Below the pieces are notes generated by a model that had not been told where the DNA came from, ran no database searches, and was given only the letters and a program-made list of their open reading frames with translations. From positions 1 to 64,000 of the forward strand of contig CALFXE010000001.1 in the NCBI GenBank assembly GCA_937927845.1: DNA of 64,000 nucleotides, written 5' to 3'. The stretch's first letter is position 1, and every line of letters starts with the position of its first letter. Made by a program: the position numbers and the translations under genes. Positions 59,879 through 64,000 of this stretch are shown in pieces. Source of the stretch: an uncultured Paludibacter sp. (lineage in GTDB: Bacteria; Bacteroidota; Bacteroidia; Bacteroidales; Paludibacteraceae).

Positions 59879-62275
59879 ATGGCCACTAAAACTGTTCAGC
59901 TAAAAGTGTCAGGTCTGATGTGCTCGTTCTGTACGATGAGCGTAGAGACAGCTTTAAAAAGACACCCGGCTATAAAAAACGTAATGGTAAACCTTGTTCA
60001 TGGAATTGTATTGGTGGAAGCTGATACAGATAGAATGAACCAGGAACAGATTGCTAATGCGGTTGAAAAATTAGGTTATAATGTTTCTGCCAATGAGGTT
60101 CAACAGTATAAAACCGATGATGCTATTTTCAACCTTATTAAAACGCGTGGCATTATCGGGATGATCATTTCCATTATTGATCTTTTGATCGATCCCGTGA
60201 ATGTTTTCGGCATCCCTGAGCAATATCGCGCCTGGTTTAGTCTGGCTGTTGCCACTTTTGTACTTCTATGGGTGGGTTATCCTGTTCTTCGCAAAACTAT
60301 TATGGCAATCAGCCAAAGAGTTATCAATGCAAATGTCCTGCTGTCAACGGGTGCATGGGGTGCATTTATTATTGGAACTTTGTCGCTTTTCAACCCGGTC
60401 TGGCCGAACTTTTTGCCGGTAGCAGCATGGCTGATGTCACTTCATTTGTTCTTTGGATATTTTAAGCTCGACACAAGAAAAAAAGCTTCTGAAGCTGTGC
60501 GCAAGCTTTTATCGTTACAACCACAACGGGCAAGAGTATTGAGAGGGAACCAGGCGGTTGAAGTGCCAACAGCGGATGTATTAGTTGGAGAAACTGTTGA
60601 GATAAAACCCGGCGAACGTATACCCCTGGATGGAATGGTTGTAGAAGGAATGGCGAGTGTGGATGAATCCAGTTTTACAGGGGAATCGGTTCCAGCCACA
60701 AAGGAAAATGGCTCTGACGTAATCGGGGGAACATTAAACCTCGACGGAAATCTGAAAGTAAAAGTCTCAAAGATCAGCCAGGACAGCTTTTTAAGCCAAA
60801 TCGTGGGCCTTATGAGCCGGATTGCAGAAAAAAAGCCTCCGGTCGAACTGCTTGCAGACAAACTAATGAACTATTACGGCCCCGTAGTATTTATAGTAGC
60901 TGGAATTGCTTTTGCCGGTTGGTCTTTACTGACAGGAAATTATACTCAGGCAACTTTAGTTTTGCTCACTACAATTATCATGGGCTATCCCTGTGCACTG
61001 GGTATAACAACACCTACGCTTGCTGCCATTGCAGGAGGAAAGGGAATTTCAATTGGTTTGTTGGTAAAAGCAAGTGAAGTGTTTTACGGATTGTCTATTG
61101 TCGATACAGTTATATTCGATAAAACGGGAACACTTACTTATGGGAGGCCTACCGTAACCAATGTGGAAGCACTCAATGGAAAACCCCTGGAGCTTTTATC
61201 AATTGCTGGTGCGGTGGAAAGTAAATCGGAGCATCCGATTGGACAGGCAATTTCATTTTATGCCAAAAGAGAAAATGCTCCGGAATTATTTGTGGAATCC
61301 TTCCGGGCTATTCCAGGCAAAGGAGTGATTGCAGCGGTAGATGGATCGTCGATTGCAATTGGCAAGCCTTCTTTTATCGAACAAAGCGGCATTGAGCTTT
61401 CGCATCCTGTTAAAGAAAAAATTCAACAGTTAGGTGAGCAGGGGAAGACCGTTGTTATTACAGCACGAAATAACCAGGTCATAGGGCTTATCGGTTTACA
61501 GGATATACCAAGAAAGGAAGCAAAACAAGTAATTACAAGATTTAAGGAAAGAGGAATCAATACCGTTATGCTTACTGGTGATGCAAAGCCTGTAGCAAAT
61601 TCCATAGGAACGGAATTAGGATTTGATCAAGTGAATGCGGAGCTGCTGCCGGATGAAAAAGTAAAAGCTATCGAAGAATTGCAAAAACAAGGGGCCAAAG
61701 TGGCAATGGTTGGGGACGGCATCAATGATGCCCCTGCACTTGCTCAATCAGATGTAGGCATTGCAATTGGTGCAGGGACGGATGTGGCCATTGAGTCAGC
61801 CGGAGTTATTTTGATTGGTGACAAACTGATCGATGTACTGAATGCGCTGATACTTGGGAAAGCCAGTTACAGGACAATGACAGGAAATGTTATAGTAGCA
61901 GTTCTTTTTAATATTGTAGGAATGGTGCTGGCTGCAATGGGACTTATAACACCCTTGCTTGCCATTGGAGTAATGATCATAAGCATATTTGCCATCCTGA
62001 TAAATACGTTGCAGATAAAGACTATAAAAATGGAAACAATTCAGGCCATTTCATTGAAGTCTTTGAATCAGCTTAATTTTAAGGTGACCAATATGGTATG
62101 TGAAGGCTGTGCTGAAAAAATTACCAATGCAGTAAATGAATTGCCCGGCGTAAAGCAGGTAAAGCCAAAGGTTATTCAGAAACAAGTTACGATTAGCTAT
62201 GAACCTGATAAAGTAAATGAAAAGCAGATCAAGGAAGTCATTGTAAAATCCGGATTTAATGCAATCGAAATATAA
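59879..62275 (+). CDS. P1B-type metal-transporting ATPase with YPC motif and HMA domains at both ends
   Basis: The 798-residue pump has an N-terminal HMA (GLMCSFCTMS, Cys15/Cys18), transmembrane helices, actuator motif TGES, and membrane metal motif GYPCALG (Tyr370-Pro-Cys). The phosphorylation site DKTGT is at Asp414, with TGD and GDGINDAPAL hinge motifs. A second HMA (VCEGCAEK, about 741-744) follows the last helix. Copper pumps normally carry CPC and one or two N-terminal HMAs; here the first Cys is Tyr and one HMA is C-terminal. TM8 lacks the usual MSST. The substrate may therefore differ from Cu(I). The start at 59879 is chosen because the upstream in-frame ATG at 59813 lies inside the preceding gene. 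Confidence 0.88.
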   Translation: MATKTVQLKVSGLMCSFCTMSVETALKRHPAIKNVMVNLVHGIVLVEADTDRMNQEQIANAVEKLGYNVSANEVQQYKTDDAIFNLIKTRGIIGMIISIIDLLIDPVNVFGIPEQYRAWFSLAVATFVLLWVGYPVLRKTIMAISQRVINANVLLSTGAWGAFIIGTLSLFNPVWPNFLPVAAWLMSLHLFFGYFKLDTRKKASEAVRKLLSLQPQRARVLRGNQAVEVPTADVLVGETVEIKPGERIPLDGMVVEGMASVDESSFTGESVPATKENGSDVIGGTLNLDGNLKVKVSKISQDSFLSQIVGLMSRIAEKKPPVELLADKLMNYYGPVVFIVAGIAFAGWSLLTGNYTQATLVLLTTIIMGYPCALGITTPTLAAIAGGKGISIGLLVKASEVFYGLSIVDTVIFDKTGTLTYGRPTVTNVEALNGKPLELLSIAGAVESKSEHPIGQAISFYAKRENAPELFVESFRAIPGKGVIAAVDGSSIAIGKPSFIEQSGIELSHPVKEKIQQLGEQGKTVVITARNNQVIGLIGLQDIPRKEAKQVITRFKERGINTVMLTGDAKPVANSIGTELGFDQVNAELLPDEKVKAIEELQKQGAKVAMVGDGINDAPALAQSDVGIAIGAGTDVAIESAGVILIGDKLIDVLNALILGKASYRTMTGNVIVAVLFNIVGMVLAAMGLITPLLAIGVMIISIFAILINTLQIKTIKMETIQAISLKSLNQLNFKVTNMVCEGCAEKITNAVNELPGVKQVKPKVIQKQVTISYEPDKVNEKQIKEVIVKSGFNAIEI

Positions 62276-62298
62276 CGATCAGAAACCTTAAATAAAAA

Positions 62299-62661
62299 AT
62301 GATGACATCTATGAAATCATTAATTATGAAACTATCCTTTTCTTTTGCCTTAATAATTTCCTTGGCATTTGTGTCATGCGCTCAAAACAACTCAAAACAA
62401 GACACAAGCGCGCCAAAAAGTCAAACTGCAAACACAGAAAAAATAAAAATTCCTATTGATGGAATGGTATGCAGTGCTTGTCAATCCTCGGTACGAAAAA
62501 CTATTAAATCTTTGAATGGCGTAAAAGAAGTGGAAGTAAGTCTCGAAAATAGAAACGCTATCATAGTTTTTTACCCCAACTTAATCAAGACGGAAGAAAT
62601 TCAGCAAGCGGTCAATAAAGGAGGCTTTACGGCAGGTAAACCGCAACAGGTAAAGCAATGA
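62299..62661 (+). CDS. HMA-domain lipoprotein
   Basis: The 120-residue product has a lipoprotein signal (SLAFVSCAQ, lipid Cys in SC), a Ser/Gln-rich linker and one HMA domain with metal-binding Cys pair MVCSACQSS. It is probably a periplasmic metal carrier tethered to a membrane. It lies 23 bases after the pump gene and overlaps the CcdA-like gene by 4 bases (ATGA). Confidence 0.82.
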   Translation: MMTSMKSLIMKLSFSFALIISLAFVSCAQNNSKQDTSAPKSQTANTEKIKIPIDGMVCSACQSSVRKTIKSLNGVKEVEVSLENRNAIIVFYPNLIKTEEIQQAVNKGGFTAGKPQQVKQ

Positions 62662-63344
62662 GCTTAGAACAATTCATCCAGGAATTTGGACAAACTTTAT
62701 CAGAGCGTTCCGGTTTAAGCCTTTTAATAGCTGCCGGGGCGGGCGTTATCACTACAGGAGTTTGTCCTTGTACATTACCTGTAGGGCTTGGGATAGCCGG
62801 GCTTGTTAGCAGTAATACTGAAAGCAAATCGAATCGTGGTTTCCTGATGGCGCTTGCCTTTTTCGCAGGCATTGTGCTGTGCCTTTCAATTTTAGGGGCA
62901 ATAGCCGGTAGACTTGGCGTTTTTCTTACCGAGAGCTTCGGACAGTATTGGGCTTTATCAATGGCTTTAGTATCCCTTATTGCCGCCGCCTTTGCATTTT
63001 ATGGGCCTCGATTAACTGTTACAAAACTGGCGGCCTTAAGAAGACCAGGGATTAGTGGCTCTTTCGTTTATGGGTTGATCTTTAGTTTAGGAACTTCCGC
63101 GGCGCCTTTGCTTTTACTTTTATCTGTAGCCGCAGCGAAAGCAGAACCTTTATATGGATTTATTCTTGCGCTTGCCTTTGGAATTGGCCGGGGAATGCCT
63201 TTTTTGATTGTCAGCCTATTTGCAGGGGCGGTTAGTAAATTTGCTCAACTTACATGGTTAAGAAAAAGCATTCAAATATTGAGTGGACTTGCTCTTTTAT
63301 TTGTTGCTTATTACTATATAAAAGTATTTATCAATCTCCAATGA
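62658..63344 (+). CDS. CcdA/DsbD-like transmembrane protein
   Basis: The 228-residue protein has six transmembrane helices. The first contains a Cys pair, TGVCPCTLPVGLGIAGLV, the redox site of CcdA/DsbD-type thiol transporters. The second Cys of the pair in the fourth helix is absent (GTSAAPLLLLLSVAAAK), so electron transfer may need another partner or the protein may move metal. It overlaps the HMA lipoprotein gene by 4 bases. Its 3' end overlaps the truncated flavoprotein gene on the other strand by 31 bases. Confidence 0.7.
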   Translation: MSLEQFIQEFGQTLSERSGLSLLIAAGAGVITTGVCPCTLPVGLGIAGLVSSNTESKSNRGFLMALAFFAGIVLCLSILGAIAGRLGVFLTESFGQYWALSMALVSLIAAAFAFYGPRLTVTKLAALRRPGISGSFVYGLIFSLGTSAAPLLLLLSVAAAKAEPLYGFILALAFGIGRGMPFLIVSLFAGAVSKFAQLTWLRKSIQILSGLALLFVAYYYIKVFINLQ

Positions 63345-64000
63345 CTTCTGATTTCCTGTACCTGGAAAGGAGTATAAACATTGACACGATCGTCGTTTAC
63401 CAATTGTTCAATCTTGATTCCGAGTGCGCCTCTTGCTTCCAATGCATCCTTTTCCTGACCCCCATACACATCTCTCAGATTTTTCTTCCGCAATATCCAA
63501 TGAATAGTCGTATCGGGATATTCATTCTTTAATTTATTCAATTCAATGATCGTATTGATAGCTGAATGTCCGCCGCCCACTACAGCTACATTTTTATTTT
63601 TATACCGGTCTTTTAATTTTCCTAAAACATCTGGAATTCCATAAAGAATGTTTTCACTGTTTTCAATTTCCCCCACTGCAAACACTCCACCCGAACCGAT
63701 AGGATTTGGACTATTCCATGTACCGGAAGCGTCAATGACCGCTCTGACCTGATAAAACTTTACGCCTTCATCTCTATGATGAACCTGCATAACAAAAGGC
63801 CATTCTTCACGTCCCCAGCTTTTCATTTTATCCCTGTTCTTTCTGCCTATTGACATTACCCTGCTGTTAGTATGTATATGCGGCCGTAGTGACTGCAGAT
63901 TGGCTAAAGGTTTAAAGTATTCATCGTACAATTCTTTTCCGGTGGGCAATCCTTCATCATCGGGTGCATTCCAGCCTGCAGTGTCCAATAATTGCCTGGC
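63314..64000 (-). pseudogene. FAD-dependent oxidoreductase, 3'-truncated and running off the window
   Basis: The frame is open at the window end (codons for ARQLLDTAGWNAPDDEG), so the N-terminus lies beyond 64000. The visible part has the flavin-monooxygenase-like fold of CzcO/TrkA-type flavoproteins: 'AVIDASGTWNSPNPIGSGG', Rossmann motif VAVVGGGHSAINTI, WILRKKNL. Full members continue about 150 residues past 'VYTPFQVQEI', but here the frame ends after a few unrelated residues (RSHWRLINTFI) inside the CcdA gene. It is therefore truncated at its 3' end, probably by the recombination that joined the metal cluster. A window-level assembly error is a second option. Confidence 0.7.

Overview
The window reads as Bacteroidota DNA, most likely from a Chitinophagia/Sphingobacteriia-type genome. 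The basis is a type IX secretion C-terminal sorting domain, a SusC/SusD pair, a Reg_prop/Y_Y_Y sensor kinase, LytTR regulation, TonB receptors with N-terminal carboxypeptidase-like domains, and moderate GC. The genus is inference. Bases 1 to about 221 do not belong: they are GC-rich and encode the end of an actinobacterial protein mannosyltransferase, spliced in frame to a Bacteroidota surface protein, which most likely marks an assembly chimera.

Layout. (1) 0.2-6.3 kb: a T9SS-exported surface protein, a receiver-only protein, a large periplasmic-sensor histidine kinase and a NarL/LuxR response regulator. (2) 6.4-21.9 kb: a region bracketed by two diverged ~106-bp direct repeats that look like tRNA 3' ends. 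It holds an elongation factor G with an unusual ~80-residue N-terminal extension, translationally coupled to an unknown protein. It then holds a defence island: a tight operon of Mrr-like nuclease, AbiV-like protein and a second PD-(D/E)XK-like protein; a HerA ATPase plus nuclease pair; a convergent Lamassu-like pair (DUF4297-type nuclease plus SMC-like ATPase with zinc hook); a CoiA-like nuclease; and decayed AAA-ATPase and ORF6N genes. (3) 21.9-25.4 kb: a metal operon (TonB receptor with HMA domain, HMA protein, HYC_CC_PP-type protein).

(4) 25.7-44.6 kb: a compact block of about two dozen genes, all on the minus strand, many overlapping. It has a RecA-like ATPase, a 1684-residue methyltransferase-helicase of strawberry-notch type, two muramoyl-alanine amidases, a GH104-like lysozyme, an L,D-transpeptidase-like protein, holin-like small membrane proteins, a peptidoglycan-binding protein, annexin-like repeats, several beta-rich unknowns (one a capsid candidate) and two small HTH proteins. 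There is no recognisable terminase, portal, tail or integrase. It looks like an integrated element, possibly a tailless-virus relative or satellite. (5) 45.2-53.2 kb: an AraC regulator, MauE-like protein, small secreted DUF6520-like protein, and a TlpA-SusC-SusD operon. (6) 53.5-58.9 kb: a structured repeat array, sensor-only and receiver-only regulators, a 50-residue RiPP-like peptide gene with its own terminator (not in ordinary ORF calls), a LpxL-like acyltransferase with a C-terminal extension, and a LytS/LytR pair. (7) 59.1-64.0 kb: a metal-handling cluster (CsoR/RcnR-like regulator, thiol-rich thioredoxin-fold protein, P1B ATPase with YPC instead of CPC, HMA lipoprotein, CcdA-like permease) abutting a 3'-truncated flavoprotein that runs off the end.

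The two most promising undescribed systems are the peptide-acyltransferase-LytTR locus (55.6-58.9 kb) and the tailless, lysis-gene-rich element (25.7-44.6 kb). The EF-G fusion and the three-gene Mrr-AbiV-nuclease operon come next. All functional calls come from reading the sequence; no database search was run.
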